From: Branchiostoma belcheri
Taxonomy: Eukaryota > Chordata > Leptocardii > Amphioxiformes > Branchiostomatidae
NCBI RefSeq assembly: GCF_001625305.1
Contig: NW_017804353.1
Span: 4,816,203 to 4,880,202, forward strand
Direction of reading: 5' to 3'
DNA length: 64,000 nucleotides
In this document: positions 9,093-20,746 of the stretch, piece by piece
Numbering within the stretch: the first letter of the stretch is position 1
Layout: the number at the start of each line of letters is the position of its first letter
The notes under the pieces: model-generated
Told to the model about the DNA's origin: nothing
The model's database searches: none
The model's input: the letters and a program-made list of their open reading frames with translations, nothing else
Translations under genes and position numbers: made by a program

Positions 9093-12000
9093 ACTCCTCT
9101 CTGTTGCACTATTGGTACACTCCTATACCTGGGCGTGGATGGAAATAAAATTGTTATATTTAAAGAAAACTTTATTACATATTTCAGCGTATGTGTAGTA
9201 GTGGGATTGGGCCAGACTGTTGCCAGGGCCAGCAGTATACAGACTAGCTCACCGGGTCCAAGACCAACATGCACCCAATTTTTACCATAGACATCCCTCT
9301 CAACTGATTTGCTAGCTGACAACAGTTTGGCATCCAGGCTACTTATGCAGTAGGTAATGTCCACTACCATTGTGCTAGCTAGCTAGCTCCTTCTGTGTTA
9401 GTCAGTTCCTTGCTAGATGCGCTCACAGAAAAGAGAAGAAGACAGACGCATCTAGTTTACAAAATGAGCACCTGTATCTTGAAAACGTTAACTTTTAGCA
9501 CTCTGACGTAGCCACTTAGCTATAGATAGTACCAGTTCTCTGTTGGTTATAGGGTAATATATATGAAGCGCGGAGAAGGTTAAATAATTTACAAACATGT
9601 ATCACTAGCGTCATCTATCGAAATACGTCAACATCACAGTTGACAGGCGGGAGACTGTCATTGACGAGAAAGCGCCATGTGTGGGCGAGTCATTGACCAC
9701 CATGATCTGTAAAGTCACAGAAGGCAAAGGCCCTACTTAGTAACTGACAGGTTGGTAAGGACATGTACTAATAAAGGATCGAATAATACCAGGGACATAT
9801 TCGCAACACATCTGCAAGCCTTATACATGAGTAAGCTTGTATGTATACATGTAGTTAATGCACATTTGTAGTGGTTTTAGTGAACCATTTTGTACATGTT
9901 CAATCGTCTAAGGAAATGCAAAAATAACCGTGAAAACATGTAAATATAATCTGATTGTACTATCATTGTAGATTTCATTCTGCACTTTGTCTGCAAGAAA
10001 ACGTCTAAGACTCCTCAAAACACACATAAAATTCCCTCAAAGTTTTAGCTGGATTTCTTTTGGATACATTTGATAACATAAATGCAGGAGAATACAGCTA
10101 GTGACCTTGGCAGTTGAACATAAAACCGTGGCACAATTGGCGCCTGACCAAGTCTGCCTGCGTACATAGGAACATCCTACACCAGAAATAGCGGCATGGA
10201 CGTGTCAGGCTCGCGAGTTCTCGTGATTGTGACCAGCGGATGCGCGCATATCTCTACACAACGTTACGTACACAGTTACATACCTGCTGTTTGATTTATC
10301 GTAGACCCACCGCATCTTCTCTAGAACCAGAGCGTCTCTGTTGTTGTTTCCAGACCCGCTAGTAAAGCACAGCAAGCGAGGGCGACGTCCTTTAGAGTAG
10401 TACTAGCGATCCCATGTCGGTATTTGGGCCATGATCTCCGGTTGGAGGCGGCACGACAAAACCGACTTGGGGAATGTGCGAAGCTGACATCACAAGGCTT
10501 CAAGTCAGCACTAGTACTGGCGCTACGTATTTGGCCACTGTGAAAATATCGTTACGCATCGATCACGTGTTTATTCTGGCCACAGGGAAAATATTGCGGA
10601 CTGTTTTTTCAGTCCCGCTGTTGGAGCAAGGATCCTTCCACTGCATGATGGGTGCTGTCCTGGATATCATGCTACAAAAACTGCACGCCATCCATGAAAT
10701 TCCACCCTAATACTTATGCCTATACCCTATTAGACCTAACACCCTAAACCATTATGCTTCAGTCTACTTCTAGTACATCTGTACTAGTGTCTAGTTTGCT
10801 ATTTCTACATTTGGTCCACGACTTTTTCTACGATTTTCAACTGAATCGTCTCAATGCTTTGCCACATCATAGTGCTTTAGTAAGTGTGCCTTTTCCCTCC
10901 ATGCCTTGCTCCACTAGTTCTACCAGCCAAGGGAAAGGATGCAGAAAAGCATGCTGTACACCTGATAGGAGATCATTGTGAAGCACCTCCCCATGACTTG
11001 TCCTGGTATTTAACACTGTTTCTCTTGTTTATTGAGAAAGCTCATGTTGTCTTACCCCACAGTGGGAGGGAATAGCATGGATCTTCAGCACATACTCAGT
11101 GACAGCATTTAAAGTTCCTGCAATGTTACAGCTGAATCGCAAGGTGGACTATATTTCTATTTTTGCTGAACAACAATTGAGTTATAATCTTTTATTGTGG
11201 TCCAATGCTCAAAAGAGCGAAGCATGACATCTTTGCTATAACCAGCTTTTCCTAAAGGATGCCCTTGGTGTCTAAAGGAACTGTGAGCAAGTTCAACAAT
11301 TGATTACCCAAGGCAACAAGTGCAACAAAAATATGTTCTACTCCATATTATATTGTACAGTGATCCCCTGATACATGGCTCCTCTGCTAAGAGAGAGTAC
11401 CAGTTAGGGCTGGTGCTTCAAACAGCTTTACAATTTTCACATACAACATATCTCCTTTGATACTTGTAAAGAATCATTTCTACAATTCACTACCTTATGA
11501 GGACTGTACTGGGGAACTTTTGGTGGTCACATTGCTGAGACAAAATGTTCTTTACCTACCGAAACATCAAGAAAATAGGAATTATATGTACATGTACTGT
11601 CCATAAATGAAGAAAATCTGTGTCTTTATTCTACTATAGCTGCTGAATACAGATATTTTCCATTCTTGGGGATAACCCAGAATGCATTGCTGGAGTACAT
11701 ACATAAATGGTAGAGGTCAACATTTATTCATATTTTCATCTTTCTCCTTTTTAAGGTCAATTTTCAAATGCACATTTTATTTTGCATTGCCACTTTTCAT
11801 ACAAACAACACTACTACCATTCTTACTTGTTTGTCATGTGTTCTGTGTACATCATCTCTTGTACAAGCTGTGGCTTAAGATTTCTGCACAGCTACTACTA
11901 CGACTACTACTATACAACATCTTTGGCCCCTACACCATCAAAAAGGACTTGAAGGTTTCACCTTACTTTGCACAGAAATGTTCATCAGAACAAAGACCAA

Positions 12001-12431
12001 CAGAACAGCAAAGTTGTAACAAAAGTTAACAGAACTTCGCAAGAAACATTACAATTGAAGTACTCTGGTCCAGAAGGAGTAATGTAGTTCCTCTGAGATG
12101 ATTGAATCCTGTTGGTTTTGTTAAATCTACCTTGAGTTTAACCTTGAATGCAGCAGGAACTTTATGGCAACTAAATAGTAGCAAAATCATACTGCTAAGT
12201 AGGCCCTCTCTCATGAAAAATTCAACGCACATTGAACTGTTGGGTTGTTGGGTCCTCAAAAGATTTCAAGAACTCGATTGCTACAACGTTCTTGCTGTGT
12301 TCCGGTAAATTTGACAACACAGACTGGAGTCAAGCATGACAACTTACTCTCTGAAGAATTTTAATACTCACTTCTGGACCACAGTATTCCTTTTATGTAC
12401 ATTACAGAAGTGCTTGGAGCACCTGTACATG
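9093..12431. other. intergenic, likely includes NELFB 3' UTR
   Basis: No coding exon could be supported on either strand. The region near 9093-10400 should hold the upstream part of sulfotransferase-like copy B. Toward the right it is the 3' side of the minus-strand NELFB gene; a minus-strand AATAAA (11632-11637) is a possible polyadenylation signal about 1 kb after its stop. Open frames of 60-115 codons here look random. Confidence 0.4.
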
Positions 12432-12587
12432 TAATCTCCAAGCAGATCCTAGGGTAGCAAAAGACAGTATCAAATTGGCCAGGCAGTATCCATTCACCAG
12501 AGAGGGTATGGATCCTCTCTGGCGAATGGATACTGCCTGGCCAATTTGATACTGTCTTTTGCCACCCTAGGATCTGCTTAGAGATTA
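12432..12587. mobile_element. near-perfect foldback element, 9-bp target duplication
   Basis: Two arms of about 65 bp are almost exact reverse complements (left 12432-12500, right 12520-12587), starting TAATCTCCAAGCAGATCCTA. The central spacer carries a shorter inverted repeat (GAGAGG/CCTCTC). The identical flanks CTGTACATG at 12423-12431 and 12588-12596 are a 9-bp target duplication. It lies 30 bp beyond the NELFB stop codon, so it is probably transcribed in that gene's 3' UTR as a long hairpin. The same 5' tip recurs at 30813, 35003 and 35809. Confidence 0.88.
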
Positions 12588-12616
12588 CTGTACATGAATG
12601 AGTGTTGAATGGAGTA

Positions 12617-15600
12617 CTATAGCGGAGCTGGGGTTGGCACACTCATGAGAGGAGACTCCAGAGCAGGGGAGTCGTGGGCAGGACTCGGGGTGTAGGAGTT
12701 GATCTTGTCAGCCAAGGCACTGAACTGCTTGTGCACCGCCTCTGAATGCTGGAAAAAACAACATGTTATGTTGTCACAGATTGTCATGTAATATCCTAAC
12801 TACATGCATAGGCTTTACATGCAATAATACATTATTCAATACATAGCTAAACTTTAGTAAGTGTAAAGGAAACAAAACTAATGCTGCTTCTTCACTACAG
12901 ACACTTAACATAACTTGCAATGTTGACTTAAATGTTTTTAGTTTATATGATACATGTATATGAAGTTGCACTTTTCTACTTTGTCACAAGGGAAAATTTG
13001 CAATTATTTTATAATCTACAGTATTCTATACTGTAGTTTGATTCATTACTGAGAGCTACAAAAGTACAGAACATTGAAGTCACCTCTTTTGTAGGTTCCA
13101 GTTGTGTCTGCAGTTTGGTGAGTCTGGATGTGGGGAGTTTGGGATGGAGGAACCACAGCAGTCTCAGCAGGTGTCTCCGCACGCCCTCTCTCGACGCAAC
13201 CACCAGGAAAAAGTTATCAAAAACTGCCGTGCAGAAATCCTCTGACGAGAAGTCATCCGCCATGCTGATGAGCAGAGACACCAGGAGGTGCACGAACGGG
13301 TCTTCTAAGGACAAGTCATTGTGAGTGTCTGTCATCTTTGGTATGATGTGCGTGATGGCGTCCTTGTTGCGGTGCTTGGTGACGTTGTACAGGTAATACA
13401 GCGTGAGGATGGCGGCGATGCCATGCTGGCGGATGGACTTGGTGAAGGTTTTTGGAATCGAGCTGTTTTTGTGTTTCTCTGTGAGTTTTTTGGTGACGAG
13501 TCGGACTTGGTCCTCCACCATGAGGCCCATCAGGGCTGGAAGGAACTTGGTGATGACTTCATTGTCCTGAGGGAGACAAAACACAAAGTGTAGACTGTAG
13601 ACATTAGGCAGTCTTTGATTTTAAGTCAGAGCTACCTACTTGGCACAGAACATCATCACAGTAATAGCACAACAAATTGAATGATGAATGCTTGCATGAG
13701 TTTTTTAATTAAAAAAAACAGCTTTCTTCACATAAGAGGTTTCCTTAATTTAAAACTATCCACTTTATAGCAACAAAGTTAACAATAAATGCTTGTTTGA
13801 GTTTTTTCCCATCCAAAGCAAAACAAAATGGTGCTACTCTACTCACAGGCTTAGGTTCCTTGAAGACCTGGCTGTCAATCATTTCCCAGGCTCCCAGTCC
13901 GAGGGACAACATACGCAGCAGCAGGGACAGCTCTGGGCTATCCTGTAGGGGGAGACATATCCACAACAGATTATACATCTAGGATGGCTTTATTTGGTAT
14001 GACCAAGTCTCAAATATGTTGTTCAAGTTCTTGACCCTTGACCAGCTAAATATCATTACTAACCGGAATAATATTAAGTAACACGTGCCGTAGCCATACT
14101 GCACCACTAGCTAACGAAAAAGCATAAAGCTTCGTGCTCAGTCTATGGTCACCCAATTCAACTTTTTACAGCATATATCAAACTGATAAATTTGCCAAAA
14201 CTGACCTGGCAGTTGCAAATACTACAGTGACTGAGAACAACCATTAAGCTACAAAACATCAGTATTTGGTGAGTGAACATATGTGTGCTGTCCTTACCCT
14301 GGGTAGAGACTCCTGTGCCACCAGATGCTGCAGGACCTTCAGACTGCTGGAGGCGACGGTGTTCACAGCGTACGGGTCACACAGGATCATGGACAGGTCA
14401 CTGTGGGCAGGGGGGCACAGAGTTCAAGGTTAGAAATACTGATTTTTTCACTGTACTTTTATGTTCATGGTTTTCAGAACCACCTCTGTACCATGAACTT
14501 GCCAAATCAGCTGTCTTTTGCCATCCCCTTCTCTTGCTACTGTGAAGATTGAAGTTCTTTGAACAAGTCCATCTTCTTCCAATGTGAAATGTTGCTACCG
14601 TGAAAACAAAGTGAATTACAGTATTAGGTGCCTTGGCAGCTGACAACTTGAACATTACCTGGTGAGCATGCATATTAATTTTTATGGTGAACAAGTTCCT
14701 TATAGTGTGCTTTTTATGTGTGTAATACATTAGTCTTTCACCATTGACAAGACCCAACGTATATACAGTACATACTGAATCCCAGCTCTTACCCCAGCAC
14801 CTGCTCCTGACCTCGCTTGACCCCGTCCAGGAAGCCCTGCAGCTCTCGTGCCCGCTTGGCGTCAATGAAGCGCTCTCGGATGCAGGCGTCCAGACACCAG
14901 GTGAACTTGTGGCAGGGGTCAACTGAACAGATCTCATGCACCTGGGACAAATTAAACATGGGTTAAATCAACAGGAAAACAATGGTTTAGTTTTTAGTAG
15001 GACCCATACTACCAAAAATTTGAGTGGTGCAGTTAAAATTTTTCTGGTGCAGGCAATTTTCAGTGTTACCTGCACCAGTGCAGATATGCAGAAAAAAGCA
15101 TTTCAAGCCCTGATTCTGACTGATTTTGATGATTAGATATCCAACAAATTCTACAAGATGGCATATGACAGTACTTTGAGCTAAAAGGAAGTGACCAGTA
15201 TACTTTACAACAACACATCTATTTTCCTCAAAAAAAGATATCAAATAAGTTTGTATCTAAGTCCATCCAAGCATGCAGTCTACAACCTACAACCCTAAAC
15301 CTGTGCTGTCCATACCTCTGTGTCGTGTAGTGCCATAAGCAGTTCAGCTCTCAGCGTACAGTAGTGAACGTTTCTCGTGCGAAGGAACAGCGTCCGTAGG
15401 AACTGTAGGACCATGTCGTACAGCTTCACATCCCGGCCTATCATGTGCATCAGCTTCTGAACTACCTATAAGGAGGAACACAATGAAAATGTTAATTCAC
15501 ATATGCTTTAATTGTATCTTACAGAATTCTTTCAGTGGCACAGTAATATCTAGTGCTGTGTACTGGTTCACTTGAACTAGTACACAAAACTAGGACTTAC

Positions 15601-16937
15601 AAAAAATTTTTTTTTTAATCATCACATTTCCCTTTTTGTTCTAAACCACCTGAAATCTTGGTTGAGGATTGTCCTAAACCTGAACCTAAACCTCTGGACT
15701 TGAATCTGGACCTGGACCTGAACGTGGGTTTAGGTACATAGAACTAGTAATGTTTCAACTTAAATACACCTCAATCACATCAATATTTTCTTTTCAGAAA
15801 ACAAATTTTACCAGAATGGATGTACTCATGTAGTTCATGACTTAGATACATTGTCTTTCTTCTATTAAATCTTGTACTTTAAAGGACTATTATTAAGAGA
15901 GTCGCATACTTACCTCCCCCTGTCTGCGTGACTTTGGTGCAGGTGTGAAGAAGTTGTTGGAGTTGGCAGGTTCCAGACTGAACAGTAACGTGTCCTTCTC
16001 CTTAATGTACTGACTCAGCAGTGGAGATACCTCATCTCCAAACAGAGACTGGAAAACACAGAAGAACCCAACAATGTTATACTATAGAAATACGAAATAT
16101 GTATAGAAAATTGTTCTTGCATATTATAAAGTTAATTATACAATATCTGTCAGTCTTACAGTAACTTACATGTACATGTACTAGTAAGTAAAGTCACTCT
16201 AGATCTAATACAGATATGAATGTCTACAGATTGTAATCCACCAAAAAACTGATGTACACACTACACAGACACCTTACAAATCAATACTTCCTTCCCAATG
16301 TTTCCAATGTTTTAACCTTTTCTCTACTGCCTACTCCTGTAATAAAATAGAGGATTGGCAGCCAAACAGCTACTTCAGTATCACTATGCTAAAGGTTAAA
16401 AAAAATAACAGGTAGTCCCTGGTCCCGTACCTGGTTATTTCTCCAGATCTGTCTCTTGACTTCTGTGGCGCTCTCCTTGTACAGGTTCGGGTCTTCTAGC
16501 AGCTTCTTCAGGTAGTCTTCTGGGATGTTGTTGATGTGTTTCATCACGTGCATGACCACTGGTCGCAGCGTGGGGTTCTTTATCGTCAGGAAACACTTCT
16601 CCAGCATCGCTTCCAGTTTCGCTTTGCTCTCGGCATCCGTGTCTTTCTCTGAGACAAGGCTGGAGACTTGCTGCATCAGGCGATCCTTCAGCCTCTCCAC
16701 CATGGACCCGTGGAAGTCAAACCGGTTCACGCTGTGCAGGTCCAGTAGCGGCAGGGCGGGTTTTAGAGATGGCAGGAGGATGCTGTTCTCATCTTGGAAC
16801 TCCTGGATGGCGCGGATCGGATCCGTGCACGTGGAGAGAGCTTCTCGCAACTGTTCGCCTCCGGGAATGCCGAGGTCAGTCAGTCCAGTACTACTCGCTG
16901 TTTGAACCACAGGTTCAGTCGACTTTTTCTGAGCCAT
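12617..16937 (-). CDS. NELFB: negative elongation factor B (NELF-B/COBRA1)
   Basis: Eight coding exons, read downward: 16937-16431, 16048-15914, 15465-15316, 14941-14793, 14400-14298, 13942-13847, 13566-13084, 12748-12617. All joins are GT-AG and in frame, phase 0 except phase 2 between exons 4 and 5. The result is 584 aa, close to the 580 aa of the human protein. Role known from the family: a HEAT-like helical subunit of the NELF complex that holds RNA polymerase II in promoter-proximal pausing in the nucleus. Diagnostic stretches are VKRQIWRNNQ, KLYDMVLQFLRTLFLRTRNV, CHKFTWCLDACIRERF, LGAWEMIDSQVFKEPK and the C-terminal SVPTPAPL, all matching the NELF-B pattern. The start ATG at 16937 is followed by a short N-terminal extension before LTDLGIPGGEQL. 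Introns of 0.27-0.6 kb hold no gene. It lies divergent from Dixin. Confidence 0.96.
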
Positions 16938-17899
16938 GGCGTCCGTTCACAACAATGAAAGGTGCTTTGTAGTTTGCGGGGTTGACAATTATGACTGACT
17001 TGACAATGTGTTTTTCAATGAAAAATGCAGTTTAGAATCTTGACATGATGCCCCCTTAACACCAGCACTACCCTAACTGCCCTGGGAATGTGAAAAATCA
17101 ACACTGCTTCAGCTAAGACACGCTGAGATAAGTTTCATATGGAGGAAGATTCATATCAATGGCAGGCCTGCAGTACCCCCAAGGAAAGCATGGTGGCTTT
17201 CCAGATGACAAAGATTTACTCCGCGAGTCTACGCAAAATAAAGTGTGTTTCGCCGGGAAAATAAGAAGCAATAACAGTGAAACTTGCCCTGTGTGACCCT
17301 GGCTACCTCCTACACAATTGGATCTGTGATAGACCCCCGAACGTTTTCTCCTGAAGGGGAAAATTGTCCAAAACCTCGGCAGCAGTCGTAGGGGCAACTG
17401 CTCCCTCTTCAAGATGGCCGCCATGGGCCAACGAGCGAAGGGCGCATGCCTATAAAGTTGGTCTGAAGAAAGATAGCGCACGATTTGTAAAATATCAACT
17501 CCCTTTCATTCCTGTCGATTTTTTTAACACATATACCTCTCTAAAAGTCATAGTTATACAGAAAATATATTTTAAATGCTGTATGTATTACATTTATATG
17601 AATTTATGATTTATTTCTTTGACAGATTTATTTTTTCTGGAATCTCTAATTGTTACCGAAAGGTGAAGCGTATAAGAAGCTACATATTTGCACCCACACC
17701 AAAATTCAAAAGGAAGGAGTGACTGCCATCAAGTGTCAGTTGTTTTGATGTTTGCTCTTTCTCCAGCTGGATAAATTGCCGTCTTAAGGACTCTTATCAC
17801 CTCTAATTAACTGCCGGACACGCAAGGAAAAACCCGGGTCTACAAAGGTTTGGCGAGGACCCCCAAAAATGTCGCTGTTTTTGCTCAAGGCAAGCGTGT
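16938..17899. promoter_or_regulatory. shared 5' region of NELFB and Dixin
   Basis: The space between the NELFB start and the proposed Dixin leader exon has no coding exon. A YY1-like site AAGATGGCCGCCAT is at 17411-17424; on the minus strand it contains GCCATCTTG, the core of the YY1 motif used in many housekeeping promoters. Two divergent genes in under 1 kb suggest a bidirectional promoter, but no transcription start was seen directly. Confidence 0.4.
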
Positions 17900-17998
17900 C
17901 AAGTTGTCAGGAGCAACGGATCTTACGTCCGACATGTTCTCGGCAAATTCCTGATTTGCAACCCTGAAGCTTCTCGTGGTTTCAAGTTTGTTTTCAAG
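17900..17998 (+). other. possible non-coding first exon of Dixin
   Basis: The segment ends at a strong donor, TTTTCAAG|GTGAGTCC (GT at 17999). It holds one ATG (17934) that opens a six-codon frame only. A leader exon here would splice to the acceptor TGTTTTACAG near 20624-20634, upstream of the Dixin start. The left limit is arbitrary. Inference from splice signals only. Confidence 0.35.
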
Positions 17999-20634
17999 GT
18001 GAGTCCAGTTTGTTGTTTTGTGGCATCGGTGCTATCTGACACGCTGTAAATCATTGCTGGGATTGATCCAAGCGACGTTGACGCTAGAGTCACTTGGGCT
18101 GTGATTTCAAACATGGGCGTTTGCTGAAAATTGTACTTCCTGTGCATGTAGTGGTACATAATTTTGTTACATTCAACATTGTAGAAGAATCTGAGACTCT
18201 AAAAAGCGGTAACCCGTGTAGCTCGAAAATATGAGTGTTAAGAGTTCAAAGGCAGCATCTCGATACCCTCGATAACCCACAAGGTTTTGGTTTGCCGATT
18301 CCGAGTTTCCAGTGCCGAAGCCGCCGTCACTGGGCACCAAGTGTTGACGTAACTTCGGCACTGGAGATCTAGGACGGAAGCCTCCTCACCTCTGTATACC
18401 GAGTGCTGAGAAAGGAACCCGTTACTTCGGTACTTTTGCACCCGTGTACTGGGCTGCTGAAAGATTATTTCACTCAACGCTGTCCCGTAAGTTACAATAA
18501 GTCACTGGGTGTAAAGCACAACAAGTGCAGTGTTGACAAGCCTTCTGCACTTGATAGCAATTAGTGTGGTGTAATAATTCCGGTGCCATGACAGGGCTTG
18601 ATAAGAGACTAACGACATGAATATGTACATTCACACATACTTGAACTCTGTGGGTGGCCTAACAGTTCTACTAAAACATCCTATTATAATCCTAATAGTG
18701 TGGGCAGGTCTGTTAAACAACTGAGAGACTAAGGTCTTGTTTCATGTTGGCTCTATATAAATTATATTTTACCAGAACTTGCAGTTGATAATTATAATAT
18801 TGGAATATAATATGTCATGCTGTCCCTTTTTCTGACACAAAGAATGTTAAAGTTAAACTTGACATGGAGGTTGAATATGTGTTACAGTTGCTGATCTCAT
18901 ACAAATGCTATCTAACATGAAAACTCTTGGTGCTGATCTAATCATTAGTCTCGCCTAGCTTCTAAAGCTGTTACCAATGCTGATGTCATTTTTGGTAGTT
19001 AATTTTGGTACTTCCATTATGCAAACACTTTTCAAACATTTACACGTAGGGTAAGCAATTGTAGCTCTTAATAGAGTGATACTTTCAGAGTGACTTACTA
19101 AAAGTATCGACTAACTAGAATTTATCCAAGTTTCTGAATCCTTGACTGAATATATATAATACAGGAAAGTTAAAAGTGGCAGGAAGCAGTTCTTGTGACC
19201 GGGTCACCAACGTCCTGTTGATGACACACTGGCTGTATTGTTGGACTGGGAATTTGTATTCATGGCATGTATCAAGGCAGACTTTCCAGACTGTCATTAT
19301 CAATGGAAAATTATAGTTCGCTCCTTTCACCGTAAGGCTTAGGATGATTGGGGGAATATATACACTTAAGTACCTTTCTATGGTATATAGGGGATACTCA
19401 AATTCTAATCATCATAGGAAACTAAAAGATGGAGAAAACAGTACTTGGTTTATTTAGTGCTCCATAAAATATGACCTTTTTCTTTCAGTTGGGAAAATTA
19501 TATTATGATCGAAAGCAGCCTCCCATCCCACCTGCATGATTTTTGTGTTGCTGTCCTGCTGGGAGGCTTGGCTAATGAATTATTAACAACTCAAGGACCA
19601 ATGCCATGAACATGTGGCAAGTCTAATTCTAACAAATTTCCCCTAAAACATTTCACATTAATCATGAAGTGATGGCAATGTTACATAATATATATATATT
19701 TAGCATTTTATGGTAAATCTTTGTTTTGTAACGTTCAGTTGGTGCCAATGTCTTTAACTTTGTGCATGTGTGTGTAAACTGTTTCATCACTGTTCTGAGT
19801 CTCAAAGGAATCCTTTGTTCCAGCTTGAGTACATGTTACTGTAGTTATGCTGTATGGTGTACTGAACAGACATGACTTCCCAGTATGTACAGTACATACT
19901 GGGAAGTCATGTCTGTTTTTTCAATCCAAGTAAGTGTTTCAGCAGCTTTTCCTATGAACTATGCAGTCAGAATGGACACAAAGAAAACAGGAATAGATAA
20001 TATGTTGTGGCATATATATATGGCTTATTTCCAGACACAGTGGATTGATGAATTCCAAACCTGTTTCACAGCCTAGCCAAGAGTCGCTAATATTGGCATT
20101 TGTTCAAATGAATTTTCGAAACCAAACTTTCCAACTTTACAGTATTCTAGACTGAGATACTTTATATAAAATAGCCACCTTTGCCCTGTACTTCTACATT
20201 GTCTGAAGATTGTATAGATCTATGTCGAATCCCTTGTGCCACAAGATGGGAGCTTTCCTTTGATTGCTCATGGCAGCATGTGAATAGCGGACGGTTAGGA
20301 TTGCCCACTGACACGTGACATCAAGGTTAGCATTTAGCATACCTTTTGCAGCCCCAGGCTATAATATATTATTCAGCCTGGACTGAAGTCAATTGCTTAG
20401 AAGTCCTGGTAACACCCTGCATACACGTGGACATCCAACGTTCTTTTTGTCACTGCTGAATTCAAAGGATGAATGCAGCTCAGTCTGGCAAGAGGCCAAA
20501 ACAACATGACCAAGGCTATAGATGAAGGGCCATCTTGTTGGAGAACTGATTGTAGCTTCTCCCTTATGTAACTTACATAGATTTCACTGTGCTGTGAGGA
20601 TGGCAAGTGAGAATTCTGTGTCATGTTTTACAGA
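17999..20634 (+). other. probable 5' intron of Dixin
   Basis: AT-rich, with no supported exon. Contains the perfect palindrome at 19865-19917. If the leader exon is wrong this is simply upstream intergenic DNA. Confidence 0.35.
19865..19917. repeat. perfect 53-bp palindrome
   Basis: Two 26-base arms (19865-19890 and 19892-19917) are exact reverse complements around a single A at 19891. The arm core is CATGACTTCCCAGTATGTAC. A one-base loop makes it a cruciform or foldback rather than a microRNA precursor. No target duplication could be recognised. Confidence 0.9.
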
Positions 20635-20746
20635 CAGCGGACAGAGGACGCCCAATGTCTGCTGCTTCTGTCACACACAAGGAGCCCGGCATGTACTGGT
20701 GAAAGAAGTCTCACAGAGAGAAGCTCAGCCTCAGTCAGCGGTCATC

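Noticed and set aside
14398..14937. 179-codon minus-strand frame
   Set aside because: It overlaps NELFB exon 4 in the wrong frame and reads through the intron into the edge of exon 5.
15650..15735. GGACCTGGACCTGAAC-type repeats in a NELFB intron
   Set aside because: They resemble the subterminal repeats of the hAT-like element, but no terminal repeat or target duplication could be found, so not called as a copy.
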